Part shown: positions 10,143 to 20,473 of the stretch, in pieces
Layout of the letters: each line of letters begins with the position of its first letter
Position numbering within the stretch: the first letter of the stretch is position 1
DNA from: Chara braunii
Lineage: Eukaryota > Streptophyta > Charophyceae > Charales > Characeae
Direction of reading: 5' to 3'
DNA: 34,844 bases
Assembly: GCA_003427395.1 (NCBI GenBank)
Contig: BFEA01000399.1
Location: 86,181 to 121,024 of the forward strand
Program-made: the position numbers and the translations under genes
The notes under the pieces: generated by a model
Told to the model about the DNA's origin: nothing
Databases searched by the model: none
The model's input: the letters and a program-made list of their open reading frames with translations, nothing else

Positions 10143-12061
10143 GGCAACACCTTCACTTCCCTTATTGGCCGAGCGTTGGTCCTCAACACGTCGGTCTTCT
10201 CAACTTAAATGATGTGGTATATTGCTTCTATCTGGACAGTTCCTGACAGTTCAATAAAGGAGTTGAATAGACGCGTTAGGCTTTACCTGTGGACAAGAGA
10301 CCCCAATAAAGACAATGGCATATCTAAGATAGCTTGGCACTACTTTGCACGGAGACCACGAGACGGGGGCCAGAACAGAAACGAAAGTCCTGCAAATCAA
10401 ATGGATCATGAAGCTGTTGATGAATCCGGATAGCGCGTGGAATAAGCTGGCATTGGGCAGTATCAGATCTGTGGCACCAGTATTGTCCCCGAACGACATG
10501 TCAGGCCCGTTTTGGGTAATCAACAAAGAATGGGTGATATCGACGGGGCGGAGGAATCGAGCGAGGAATAACAGACGTGAAGACCACTGACCGCCCACCC
10601 CTTACTAGCCGGCACTACTTCGATCATGGAGGAAAATAATCCCTAACAAGACAAACAAGCCTAAATCTAACTTGAAGGATGAAGTACTAAGGACAACCGC
10701 TTTTCGGGAATGAATGGTTAACAAACGAGGCCGACAACCCACTATTCCTAGAGCAGAGGTGGTTGTCATGGATTAAGAACGGTATCTGGAAAGTAGATCA
10801 CTTTTGGTAGGAGGACAGGAAAGAATGGATAACGGAACAAGAAGTTAGTGCCCGACTGAAAGGATGCCACAGACGAGGGGTCAATCTTCAGTACTTACTC
10901 AGTCGCATTCCACAAGAGTGGAAAGAGATCTTGCAAAAAGATGATTCATGGAGACCGGGCGAGTGGGGTCTTATGATTCAAGACACAACTCGCTCTAGAG
11001 CTTATCAATTCTCCCTCTTGCAGCAAGGCTCTCTCACCAAGGCCACTTTCCTCTCCTTCCCGATTTCCCTCACCAATTCGGATATGCCAACTATTTTGAA
11101 CTGCAATGTAGAATCATCTATACTAGATTCCTTCCTCCTTAGAAAAGTAAGGGTCCTAGGTACATGGCCAAAGGCAATCTTCAGACCGGACACTGCAATC
11201 CGGTCCTTGGAATTCGACCCCGCGGAATGGGCCTGGAGGCCAGATACTACCAGCAACTTCAAGGCAAAGATCCCAATCCAGGATTACTCAGTCAAACTTG
11301 GGTACAGACTGTCTCTGAAGACCAAAAATTCAGACCCTATTATCAAAAACAGATGGCGGAACCTCGTGGGTCAAGAAGCAAACAGAATTACACGAATTCA
11401 TTGGGAAAAATTCAAACATATCAGACCAATCAAGATCAGAAGCTTACAATGGCTGATTGTGTACGCAGCCCTACCGGTGAACCAATGGCTGCACATTAAA
11501 CGGAAAGCCACAGACCCCGACAACTCGGAGTTATGTTCAGTCTGCTCCAAAGGTGCGATAGAGGATGTAGTTCACTGCCTAGTGCTTTGTAAAAAGGAAT
11601 ACTGGGCGAGAGCTTCTTCACTCTGGGATTCCCTCTTCACATCTCCCTTCCCAGAGCAACCCATTCAACTCCTTCTCTTGACTAACATCCCTGATCAGGC
11701 ACGGAAGGCCGAGAGGATCTGGTTTGAACTCATCAGGAAAGTGACCCTATGGGTCATATGGGAGGAAAGATGCAGCAGAACAATTGAAGGACGGTCCAAC
11801 CCACAGGAAAAGGTGTGGATAGAAACAAACACAATGATCCAAGTTGAGATCCTCTGCAGATGGCGTTAGATCAGACAAGGCTGGACAGAAGACGAAGAAC
11901 AGCGGAACAAGGAGATGCTGAGCTTCTATAGGATCTGGCTGGTAAATGGCAAGGTCGCAGAATTGCGACAGGATCGGGTATGCTGGAAAGAATGGCATAA
12001 TTCAAGGCCAGAAAGGGGTTTCCAACACCAGACAACGCTGGAAGGCACAATCACGTCCTAG
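10143..12061 (+). pseudogene. LINE-1 ORF2 C-terminal region with RVT-type zinc finger
   Basis: The coding trail continues through 10209-10433 (FST*MMWYIASIW, then LNRRVRLYLWTRD), a shifted piece at 10345-10590, and a long frame from about 10690 to 12061. That last frame is interrupted by TAG codons near 10808 and at 11867-11869. The 312-codon portion at 10931-11869 contains SLQWLIVYAALPVNQWL, then a finger with CSVC and HCLVLC, matching the zf-RVT arrangement of plant LINE ORF2. After the TAG the same frame runs on (RQGWTEDEEQRNKEMLSFYR) to a final TAG at 12059-12061. LINE-2 aligns clearly with this part. The zinc finger probably contacts RNA or target DNA. Confidence 0.85.
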
Positions 12062-12535
12062 GCCGCAAGGGGGTGAATACATTACTCAAGAGGCCCAGGG
12101 GGCACAGACAACGCGAAAAAAGGAGGATAAGTCAGGGAAGATGCATGTCAGGTTTCAAGTTTGACGATCGAAGGACAAAAATGGAGGCTGAGGGTTTAGG
12201 GTTTAAGGACAGACAGTTGACCTTCCAAAGGGAGGCGAAGAGGGTAGGGGGAGGAAGCAGGTTGGGTAAGGACAACAGATGAGCTCTTTCTAGGGTCAAA
12301 AACACTATCTGACAAATCAAGAATCCAGGTCTGAGAGGAAAGAGAGGAACAAGGCAAGCTGACAGTCAATCCTCCCGTAGTGGAGCAATCAATGCTGACC
12401 AGGGGTCTTTCGGCCTGATGGAAGGAAGCGTGTGTGAGCATTTATTGATGTATTGTTTTTCTCGACTTGCCGGTGGAATAGGAACCGGACTGACGATCCC
12501 CAAAATAGAAGGAGCCAGGATCAGAAGGCCCTGTT

Positions 12536-12580
<45 letters not shown>

Positions 12581-12670
12581 NNNNNNNNNNNNNNNNNNNN
12601 NNNNNNNNNNNNNNNNNNNNNNNNNNNNNNNNNNNNNNNNNNNNNNNNNNNNNNNNNNNNNNNNNNNNNN
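12581..12670. other. Assembly gap (90 N) inside the LINE-1 poly-A tail
   Basis: Ninety N characters separate 40 A from 12 A. The gap length may be estimated or arbitrary, so the tail length and the continuity of this junction are not established. Confidence 0.97.
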
Positions 12671-12682
12671 AAAAAAAAAAAA

Positions 12683-14066
12683 CGCCCCCATCAATACTAG
12701 TGGTGCTGATAATAGCAGACACCGCTAGCACATGGGAGGAGGCTCCATCTATTGGTGGGGAGCATCACCTGCTGGAAAACGGGTCCAACGTCCCATTCAT
12801 GGACAAAATTCAGAGCATATCGGAAAAACAGAGGGGCGGGGTATTCCTGCCAGCATTGATTACCCTGGGATCCAGGGGATTGGTTGAGCAGGATGTTGGG
12901 GGGGAAACCTCTTCACCCTGAACCTGGCGCCAGATACCTGCTACTACATACTGGTTCCTCCCTCCCCGTACTACCTTTTGAGATACACCACCTCTATTGA
13001 TGTTGTTAGCCCACTCACTCCACTCCATACAACCATGGTCAGTTGATGGGGAGGGAAAGGGTCAGGAAAGTCCGAGGGTGGTTGTAACGAGATTCTTTGG
13101 TCCACCGTTGTCCAATCCCTGAAGCAGATTTGATAGTCTCTCTTGATCTTCCCCTGGTTGCCTTCCTGGGCGCAACCGCCGTCACACTTGACGAAGGCGA
13201 TCCGGCATTTGGTGTCTGGAACAAATCCAGTTGATTTTTAACTTTCTGCCATTGTGCCGTGAGATCTTGGTGAGCATATTGTTTGACCATATCCGTCATT
13301 TCCTCCCCGGCTATGCAGACCCCCTCCATGGCATGTATACAGCGTCTCCTCCAGATGGCCTACATGAAGGTTCTCCTCCCTATCTTGAACATGTTGTTTT
13401 CGAAGGTACTGTCTGAGGGGGGAGTCCATGTCTCACATAGAATCACCACGGGAGCGCCAGGCCTTTCTGTTCCAGGTAGGTGCAATCCATTAGCCATTCA
13501 TTGGTGGGGAGGCGGCGGTGTTCTATCTGCCACTGCAGCGAGGCCAGCTTAGCAGGTCTGGCTCGCGTAAGGGCGAACCATCAAATAGGGCGGATGGCGT
13601 CAACCCCCACATTCAAATCAGACCTCCAGCGAGCCTTTACGATATCTTTCAAGTTATCTATGGGGCGTAGTAAACGATACGTGGCCTTCACAGACAGGAA
13701 AGAAAGCTTTACATTCTTAGTCACCCAGGTTCTTTGTGCAAGGGGTCACTGCCACTCCTCAGGGTCAAAGGGGAGGTCTGCAAGACAGGTCTCCGGTCGG
13801 TGTGCTATCCATTCTTTCTTAATTCGTAACACCCGGATCCTGTGCAGGTCAACATTCCGCCACCATCTCATCACATCCGGGTTGTATCTGGTTAACACAT
13901 TGCCTGTTCCTTTATGGAAGAGACTAACCAGCACTTCATTCACACGTACCTCTACGACGCTCCCTATGATCTCCGGGTCTCACGGAGTGGCAACCCAATC
14001 CCCTTCCATTACCCTCGGTCCCTTGCACAAAACGGGCACCCAATCCAGGGGGATTGCAAAGATCAG
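12683..14066 (-). pseudogene. LINE-2: 5'-truncated minus-strand LINE, ORF2 C-terminus
   Basis: Read on the minus strand from 14066, one main frame runs with isolated stops. It gives YNPDVMRWWRNVD, LPFDPEEWQ, then VKLSFLSVKATYRLLRP, then AKLASLQWQIEHRRLPTNEW, and later AIWRRRCIHAMEGVCIAGEE. These align in order with LINE-1: LEFDPAEWAW, YSVKLGYRLSL, IRSLQWLIVYAALPVNQWL and VIWEERC. It is therefore the region around the RVT zinc finger of a related but distinct LINE. At least two of its stops fall where LINE-1 keeps Trp. The 5' end meets Penelope tail sequence at 14066/14067. Its poly-A is probably the poly-T at 6386-6416. Confidence 0.82.
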
Positions 14067-14184
14067 TTGTCCTTTCTAGTGTGATGTAACATTTTTTGAA
14101 CTTTGTCCTTTCTAGTAAGATGTAACATCTTTTTTTTTCTAGTAGTAGGTGGCGTGAGTAGTAGCAAGGTTTCAAACTTGGTAC
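14067..14184 (+). mobile_element. Right half of the split Penelope 3'-tail copy
   Basis: This segment aligns with 22482-22600: TTGTCCTTTCTAGTGTGATG, then a second copy of the same ~34-bp unit, then GTAGCAAGGTTTCAAACTT. Joining 6385 to 14067 restores the continuous order seen at 22326-22600. Together with 6222-6385 it makes one old Penelope tail copy split by 7681 bases of later insertion. Confidence 0.8.
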
Positions 14185-14334
14185 GGTGAGTGAAGTAGGT
14201 TGAAGCCTTGCTACATAGAGTATGACACTCTTCTTCCTTCTGCTAGCACACTTGTGCATTCTCAATTCTCCAAGATAACAAGGAACGAGAGGTGACGAGT
14301 GACACTGATTCCATGAAAGCGCAAGTGACATTAG

Positions 14335-14673
14335 CCGCGTCGCTCGACTCCTCTTCACAAAGGGGATAGAGCGCTTGATGTTGATTGGAGCCAATCACTC
14401 CCGATCTTGAACGTGGATGATGTCAACCCTCAAGTGCAAAACAAGCCTCTTGCGACTGTCACACGATACCCTCCCCAAAAGCCTGACTTAGATAGACAAT
14501 TCTCTTATGAGAGTCTCCCTGTGCAACGCATTTCCCTTCCCTTGACTAAACATGACCCTTGTTTGTTGCTGGTAGCCACCTCACAGCGTCGATCATCGCG
14601 AGCTGGTCCAGCCCAAGAGTATCTGACGCCAACAGTAATCCGTATGCATGCACTTCACGGGTGGCTTACATAG
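14335..14673 (+). CDS. Unrecognised open frame, possible gene fragment
   Basis: An open frame of 112 codons follows a TAG at 14332 and ends at TAG 14671-14673, with no ATG near its start. The peptide has even composition (ALDVDWSQSLPILNVDDVNP, later PLTKHDPCLLLVATSQRRSS) and is not low-complexity, so it may be an exon or transposon fragment. No family recognised. It lies just past the Penelope tail copy. Confidence 0.25.
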   Translation, partial: PRRSTPLHKGDRALDVDWSQSLPILNVDDVNPQVQNKPLATVTRYPPQKPDLDRQFSYESLPVQRISLPLTKHDPCLLLVATSQRRSSRAGPAQEYLTPTVIRMHALHGWLT

Positions 14674-16242
14674 GTCTGACTTTTCCTCTCTCGAGCATCA
14701 CGCGTACCCTGACTGCCTCATGATACAACCTTTCTTTCTTCTTGTACTGCCGTCTGTTTCAGCGAGTGGGTGACCCGTAACTAGATAGACATAGTAGTTG
14801 ATGAGAGCGTGGGGATGGAGATGACCTCAGTTGTTGCCCATGACTCGTAAAACAAGGACGAAATCACACAAATGGTGTCAATGTTGCGCTCACATACCAA
14901 GGCACCCTCCCCGACGACGAATCTTTTACTTTTGTCTCTCTCGCGCTCTTGTGTGCACTTCGCTTTTGTCCTTCGTTTTTGTCTTTCTCTCTCCCTGATC
15001 GTGTTTTTGGACTGCTGCTTGTAACCGTGTCGCGGCTTCAAGGCCTCTGTTGCCGCGAGCTGACCTCAGGGCCATCTTCCATAGACTCGGTCGGCGGGTG
15101 GTCCCGCTCCCATTGAGCCCATCCGTGTCAGGATTGGGTTTCCGCGTCACTGGCTGCGGACTCAGCCTCAGAGTCTCAGTCCAGTTGTTTCTGTTGAATT
15201 CTCTTCGTGGTACATTACCGTGACCTGCAACATAGCGGTCACTTCGTCTCACCTACATCTCCGCTGAGTCCGGTTTCGGGCCTCGGTAACTGCCCCCTGT
15301 ACGGCCACGTCTTCCCTCATTTCTTGCTCCTTACCTCCATAGACATTGATCTTCGACTTAACTAGCCTTTCATACTTATTGTAGTTTAGACAGGCGTCCA
15401 TTATAACTCCCTCCTCACGCTTTGGTTCCCAACTCCAGTAAATTTTCAAGTGCCTCGGCCTATATTCGTGAAAGTCATTGCGATGCACGAAAGCTGTGTG
15501 TTTTCAGAATAGCTAGTATCTAGCTCCCCCAACTGCTATCACTTTACACACACAGCGAGCATAGGCCACTCAGAGCCTCAACCCTCTACACCGGTACCCC
15601 AGTTTATAGCATAGTGTACCAGTGGTGTGCATCCCCATAAGCCAGTCTCGGGTAACAGTCAAGTGATTTGGCCAATATATTTTTATAAGTTTTAAAAGCG
15701 CCACGGTCCTCGTGTACTAAACGAGGGAACTAGGGCACAAATAAAATAAATACAATAAAATATAAAAATTTGAAAAACATTATTATAATAGTTTACTAAA
15801 AATGCAATTAATAAAATTTTAAAACCCAAGAGTCGGCACGAGAACACACTATACGACATACGATCTCCGCCTTCCCAATTTAGTTTGAAAAGACTTGTGG
15901 ATATGGCGCGTTGTGGTCCCATAACGGGGTACTGGCAGGCGCCTCCTCTCTAAATGAAGCCATCGGCCTACTACTGATGGGTACCTGCATCCGATGGCAA
16001 GGAGGGGCCTCATGACCTTCCGCGGGGGTGATGAGCTTCCTACCAAAGTGGTCGCGGGTGCCACCATTTTGGAGCCTTACAACACGACACTCAGCAGGTC
16101 GTGCCCATAGTAAACGAGACGTGAAAGGTTGGGCCAGTCTGGGCCGGTCTAGGCCGTTTGCTTGTAATCACTGTTCAAAAATGAACCGTTCGTTCCCCCA
16201 CGAAGTGATAAAAAGGGGGAACGAAGTTTGAAAAGACAAAAC

Positions 16243-16277
<35 letters not shown>

Positions 16278-16475
16278 GAAAAAGAAAGAAAGAAAAGAAG
16301 GGAAACATAACGTCGCGAGCCCATCTGCAGCCATCAGATCGATCAAGTACTAAAAGAACGACCTAGATACTTCACATAGATAGTAAACATGACGTTCTAC
16401 TACCTCATCCCTTTTTCCCTTTTTCTTTCTCCTCCTTACTTTTCTCTCTTCTTTTGATACCGACCAAGCGACGTG
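14674..16475. other. Noncoding stretch
   Basis: No supported gene is seen. Composition shifts to AT-rich around 15670-15840. A (TAA)n tract lies at 16243-16276. Short minus-strand frames at 14781-15488 have no recognisable motif. Confidence 0.5.
16243..16276. repeat. (TAA)n microsatellite
   Basis: About 11 perfect TAA/ATA units. Confidence 0.95.
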
Positions 16476-17178
16476 TCACTGTCCCATAACCTTACTAGAG
16501 GGAACTCTGCGCGCGGTACAACAGACCGCGCCGGTCCCTCTACCTTCGCATCCCTGGGCAAGCCCGGCGGCTACCATGAGCACGGGCAGGTTGTGCTCTG
16601 TTGTATAACAGGGTGCCGAGTCCTCGTGGACCAAAGGAACGTCCAGCGGCACCCCCACCCTTTTGTTGTGGGAGCACCAGCTGGACTGGTCCAAGAATAT
16701 GTCACGCATAAAGTATGTTTGGTGCATCTTGGAAGATTCCAAGCATGGCACCTGGTGTATAGCGAAGGAAAAGCAATTCGCACACAAGGTGTGCTTGGTA
16801 CATTGCGGAGGGTCGGGACACAACGGCCTCTGACATCGGGCACAGGTGGGGTGCATGCATTTGAAGTCATCCCCCATTTGTGCCTCGTCGCACAGACTCT
16901 ATGGGCAGTGAACCGCCCTTCGACTAAGATGCGATATTCCACCCTCCCCCATCCTAAGCATGATGCCGTCCTACCCAGGGCTCCCCAAGAATCCACAATC
17001 CCGACTAATTCCCCCCAATGAGAATTCCCACGGACACCAGCTTGGATGAAGGACCGACCGCAAGCATCGGGAGATATCTGTGGGATGGAAAGTACCCAGT
17101 AGTACCAGTACCTATCCCCTACGAACACCCAATGTGTGCGTAGGATTGTTCCCCCCGAGATGGGCCCTACCGTAGTCT
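16476..17178 (-). pseudogene. Unrecognised cysteine-rich, possibly zinc-binding gene relic
   Basis: Read on the minus strand from about 17178, one frame gives THWVFVGDRYWYYWVLSIPQ, later GELVGIVDSWGALGRTASC and VEYRILVEGRFTAHRVC. Near 16893 a single frameshift moves the reading into CDEAQMGDDFKCMHPTCARC, then CPDPPQC, then CTKHTLCANC, followed by about 95 more residues to TGA. The eight cysteines are spaced CX10CX4CX2CX4CX5CX5CX2C, as in proteins binding two zinc ions. No family could be named. The two parts meet naturally at the shared Val-Cys, which argues for one protein with one indel. The + strand is also open over much of this span, which weakens the case. Confidence 0.42.
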
Positions 17179-17454
17179 AAGTTTGCTTTGTGTGGACTCT
17201 TGTATGGGTGTCATAGTGACGGGAAACATACTGGTTGTATCCAGGCTCGACAATGCCACCCCCAAGTACTAGTACATACTGACGAGACTCGCAGATCGGA
17301 GGGTCCAAGTGGCCACGCAGAGGTATCAACAGTTTTGACAATTTTCGACAGTTTTTTTGTTATCGACAGTTCCAGGCAGTAAACCCTCAAGACGGAGTTT
17401 TTTTAAAGGAGGTGCAACGTATCTGCCAAAGACTGTGTTGGAACATTTCCAATT

Positions 17455-18342
17455 ATGTCTGGATCTAGTTACCGTGACTATGGTCGTGATTCGGATCGTG
17501 ACAGAAACTACAATACTGGAAGAGATAGCAGAACGGACGTCAGCAGAGAACGAGGTAGAGATGAGCGTCTAGATCGCTACAATGATGGTGGCCATATGTT
17601 GGGGGATCATAGTAATTCCTACCGTGATCCACCACATCACTTCGTACCTGTCTGTTATGAGTGCAGGGAACCTGACCATTATAAGAACAAGTGTCTGCGA
17701 CTTGTGGATGAAAGCAGCAGTCGGTATGGTGGACAACAAGGTCGATCGGCGTCACCACAACACCATACCAGACTTGGCGAACGAAGATCAGCCTCAGAGG
17801 AGCCAACTTTACGCAAGCAGTTGGAGGATCTTGTTACCTCTTTGGCCAATATAAAGAGTTATATCGACAGGGAGCAGGCCCGTAAGAAGGAGAAGGAAAA
17901 AGCGAAAATAGAGAAGGAGAAGTGCAAACAATAAAAGATCGAGCGCGCTTTGAAGGAGGAAGAACCACGATTGGATAAGGAAAGATGTGCGAAGAAAAAA
18001 AAAGAGAAGAAGAGTAAGGAGGCCGAAGAGCGAGAAGCTATGCAGAAGGATTTGAGGATGGAGGTCTGCATATATATGGGCGGGGTGTGCGAAGAGGTTC
18101 ATGAGCTGGTGATGCAAAAAATGACGCAAGATAAAGGTAAAGGAAAAGGGAAGGAGTGTTCATCTGAAGACTCAACTTATGGCTCAAACGATATCGATGT
18201 TGGGGCACTCAGCAAAAGAACGGAGAGCTTAGTCATCAGCGAGAATCGAAAACGGAGCATTGAAAAAGCAATCGGCGATAGTCCCCCCATGAAAAAGAAC
18301 GGAGCGCTTAGTCATCAGCGAGAAACGAAAACGGGGCACTGA
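17455..18342 (+). pseudogene. Penelope-associated CCHC zinc-knuckle and coiled-coil protein
   Basis: From ATG 17455 the frame is open to 18342 except for one TAA at 17932-17934. The N-terminus (MSGSSYRDYGRDSDRDRNYN) is Arg/Asp/Tyr-rich and probably disordered. At residues 76-89 lies a canonical knuckle, CYECREPDHYKNKC (CX2CX4HX4C). A long Lys/Glu-rich segment before and after the stop is a probable coiled coil. It then ends in a Lys/Ser-rich tail broken by a 79-bp duplication. CCHC knuckles of this kind bind RNA or single-stranded DNA in retroelement proteins. Its place directly ahead of the nuclease and reverse transcriptase, on the same strand, suggests it belongs to the element. It may be a separate ORF or the start of one polyprotein. 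Confidence 0.7.
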
Positions 18343-18378
18343 AAAAGCAATCGGCGACAATCCTCCTAGCGAAGCGAC
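18221..18378 (+). repeat. 79-bp tandem duplication inside the Penelope ORF
   Basis: CTTAGTCATCAGCGAGAA followed by CGAAAACGG and GAAAAAGCAATCGGCGA occurs twice, with matching points 79 bases apart. Because 79 is not a multiple of three, the duplication shifts the frame: the upstream frame ends at TGA (18340-18342), and the downstream sense frame is +1. Several substitutions separate the copies, so it is not recent. Confidence 0.85.
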
Positions 18379-18798
18379 CTTCCAAACGAGGTATCCTGGA
18401 TCCAAAACGCATGCAATTGAGTCGTCGCCATCCATTGATGAAGAGATCACCTCACAAGAAAACTCCTACCAAAGGCATGCGGACGTTGAAGAAGAAGATC
18501 CCAGTGATGACAGGAGTGTTGGGTAAGTTGTGTTATGTGAAGGACACCTTCGAGGTTGGGGATCCTTAATGTTGACGAGCTCAAACGGATATGTCGTGCA
18601 GAAAATGTGTCATTTGAAGAAAAGAATACGGAGAAGATCTTAGCCATTTCCGAGAAGAGAACCCCAGTTGCTTATGGAACAGACCACGAGGGAAACAAGA
18701 CTACCGGGGTTACGGAGGAGCAAGTTGATGACGAGGAGCAACAGGATCCGGAGGAAGTGGATGGTGAGGATCCGTGAACGGTATCCGACTACTGGAAA
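18317..18798 (+). pseudogene. Penelope ORF continuation with SAP-like helical motif
   Basis: After the duplication the frame gives SEKRKRGTEKAIGD and an acidic stretch, closing at TAA 18524-18526. A second frame (18556-18777) reads LNVDELKRICRAENVSFEEK then KILAISEKR. This has the helix-turn-helix spacing of SAP-type DNA-binding motifs, with Leu-Asp-Glu-Leu near the start and a basic second helix. The similarity is by pattern only. An acidic tail (EEQQDPEEVDGEDP) follows. It sits between the knuckle protein and the nuclease, where Penelope-like elements often carry nucleic-acid-binding extensions. Confidence 0.45.
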
Positions 18799-19230
18799 TT
18801 GTTTCGTGCCTTGGTTGAAGTCCATAGGAGTCGACCTTATGACAAATCCGCCGAGATTCTTTATCGCCTAGTCATTGTCCTCTTAACTCTATATGATCAA
18901 ATATTGAATCATAGGTTAGCCTATATCAGTGTTTCGGAGTTCGTAACTTTCATGGAGAGATTGGGGGAATGTACGTTCTTACCTCTCCTACGTGTCGCGC
19001 GCAGTATGTAGGGCAGACCTGTAGAAGTGGGAACGTACGTTGGCGAGAACAAGTGTCGGCTTGCGGGTATGGGAAAAAACAAAGACACATTTACCGGTGG
19101 TGCAGGTGTTTGGAGTAGAATCGTATTTTTTGCTCCCTATCGAAGTTGACCTTGCTGATGAGTTGCCTGCAGTTGAACAACTATACATCTGACGATGGTG
19201 CCCTGTCGTCAACACAACAGGAAAGAACAT
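18799..19230 (+). pseudogene. GIY-YIG endonuclease domain of the Penelope-like element
   Basis: The lead-in is in frame 1 (LAYISVSEFVTFMERLGE). In frame 3 from 18969 the sequence reads MYVLTSPTCRAQYVGQT, preceded by Gly-Gly. That is the GIY half, ten residues, then the YIG half (YVG). It continues with RSGNVRWREQ, placing the conserved Arg, to TAG at 19116. In frame 2 the domain goes on with ESYFLLPIEVDLADELPAVE, supplying the conserved Glu, then QLYI, a TGA, and PVVNTTGKN, the usual Pro-x-x-Asn ending. All key positions are present but spread over three frames, so two frameshifts and one stop disable it. Such domains cut target DNA for the reverse transcriptase. Confidence 0.75.
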
Positions 19231-19920
19231 GAACCGTCGTAGGGAGAATCGTCGACCAGGCAAACATGAGCGTAATAGACAGGTCACTAGGTTACGAACC
19301 GTACACTCAACAACCGCGCATCCAGTTAGGGCCAGACTATCGGATGACTGGAGGTTCGACATTTTTCAGTTGCTCGCTTTTCAAGAGGAACGTGATTGCT
19401 TACTGTTTTCACTAAGTACGCAGTCAGGCAACAGCTGGTGCGGGGGATGGAAATCGATTAAGTCAACATTTGGAATTCAGAGGTGATAGTGAATGACAAA
19501 CGTAAGAAATTGTTTGCATGCAAAGCGGATTGCGAGCAAGGAAGCGTCTTGGATTTCATCCACCTACAGAGATGGAGACCAAAATTTGGACCGGATAAAC
19601 GTTTTCTCTGCACCTTGTTTCGCAAGCGACGGAGTGGGGAAGTGCTCAGACGGTGTAACCTGGAGGTGTTGACACAGTTGATGAAGGCAGTAGGGGACTT
19701 TCAAAAGGTTTCAACCACGACATATTTACAGTGAATCGTAGCCCGTGCAATAAAGGAGGTACACAGGTGGAGTATTAAACCAGTAGTCCCCCCGACGTTA
19801 AAAAATTGGGGGGACCAGTAACACACGGTAATGAGGGCTACCGGTAGGACCGTGTGGAGGACCGACTTAGTGGCAAAAATGGAAATTGTATTGAATTGCT
19901 ACCGCGATTTATTTCGTGGT
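19231..19920 (+). pseudogene. Penelope RT N-terminal extension
   Basis: Three pieces read as one charged, helical stretch: 19229-19486, 19483-19734 (DFIHLQRWRPKFGPDKRFLC, then GEVLRRCNLEVLTQLMKAVG), and then VARAIKEVHRWSIKPVVPP and RTDLVAKMEIVLNCYRDLF to about 19920. No domain was recognised here, but the order and spacing fit the region between nuclease and reverse transcriptase in GIY-YIG-first Penelope-like proteins. At least two stops or frame changes break it. A G/C hairpin (GTCCCCCC 19786-19793 with GGGGGGAC 19808-19815) lies within it. Confidence 0.45.
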
Positions 19921-20470
19921 CAAAATTTTTTATTTTTTATTTTTTTTCTCATTTTTTTGCTAGGCTACCAGCAGAGTCGTCCGGGTCACCCTATTTTCCC
20001 GGACGGCCCCGACGTGCAAGGACCAGAAATAAGTCCTCGCAAAAAAAAAAAAAAAAAAAAAAAAAAATCCGATAAACCTAATCTATTAGGACACTAATTT
20101 TCAGAAGTTTTTTTGCCTTGGTCTGAGTGCCAAAAATCATTGAAGTTATGGCACTTTTTTGTTGGCCCATAGGTGGCGGAGTGATAAAAATGGAAAATGG
20201 GCCGATTCGGCGCGTCAATTTTTTCACTATATAAACATTTTGTTTTCATTTTTTTTAATATTTTTCTGGAAAGATATCTACCTCATCTACCGGATCCCAA
20301 ATTTTCAGATTTTTATGTGCATTATTTGGGGCGCGAAAAATCGCCAAAGTTAGTGCTCGAAAACTGTGCGACTGGACCCGCTGGTTGCCTGTTGGTCAGC
20401 GCCACCCCACCAAATGCGCCCCGTACTCACCGGAAAGCTCATTTTTTGTCATTGGGAAGACTGGTGGTTT
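19921..20470. repeat. T-rich insertion in the Penelope ORF with ~204-bp direct repeats
   Basis: Coding sense is lost here and returns near 20474. The block is T-rich with a run of about 27 A at 20041. It contains two diverged copies of CTAATCTA...AATTTTCAG followed by a related 40-base stretch, 204 bases apart (AATTTTCAG at 20096 and 20300). It may be a short transposon or satellite-like monomers. No terminal repeat or clean target duplication was found. Confidence 0.5.
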
Positions 20471-20473
20471 GAG

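Larger units (their letters stand above)
6417..12695 (+). mobile_element. LINE-1: 5'-truncated, degenerate non-LTR retrotransposon with poly-A tail
   Basis: In order this holds the end of an ORF1 with a zinc knuckle, a Lys/Glu-rich ORF1 tail, an APE-type endonuclease start, a reverse transcriptase, and a C-terminal zinc finger of the RVT type. A 3' region and a poly-A run (12541-12580, continuing after an N gap to 12682) follow. Coding frames contain many stops and frameshifts, and the middle of ORF2 is deleted. Candidate target duplications are 6417-6431 and about 12680-12695: both contain ACGCCC then TCAAT, with a small indel, so body sequence would start near 6432. Two TTTAGGG units near 12195 are in the 3' region. 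Confidence 0.9.

Noticed and set aside
12190-12212. Telomere-like TTTAGGG units
   Set aside because: Only two adjacent units, inside the LINE-1 3' region. Too few for an interstitial telomere tract.
16473-17021. Plus-strand open frame opposite the cysteine-rich relic
   Set aside because: The minus-strand reading has an ordered Cys array and an apparent continuation. The plus frame has no recognisable pattern.
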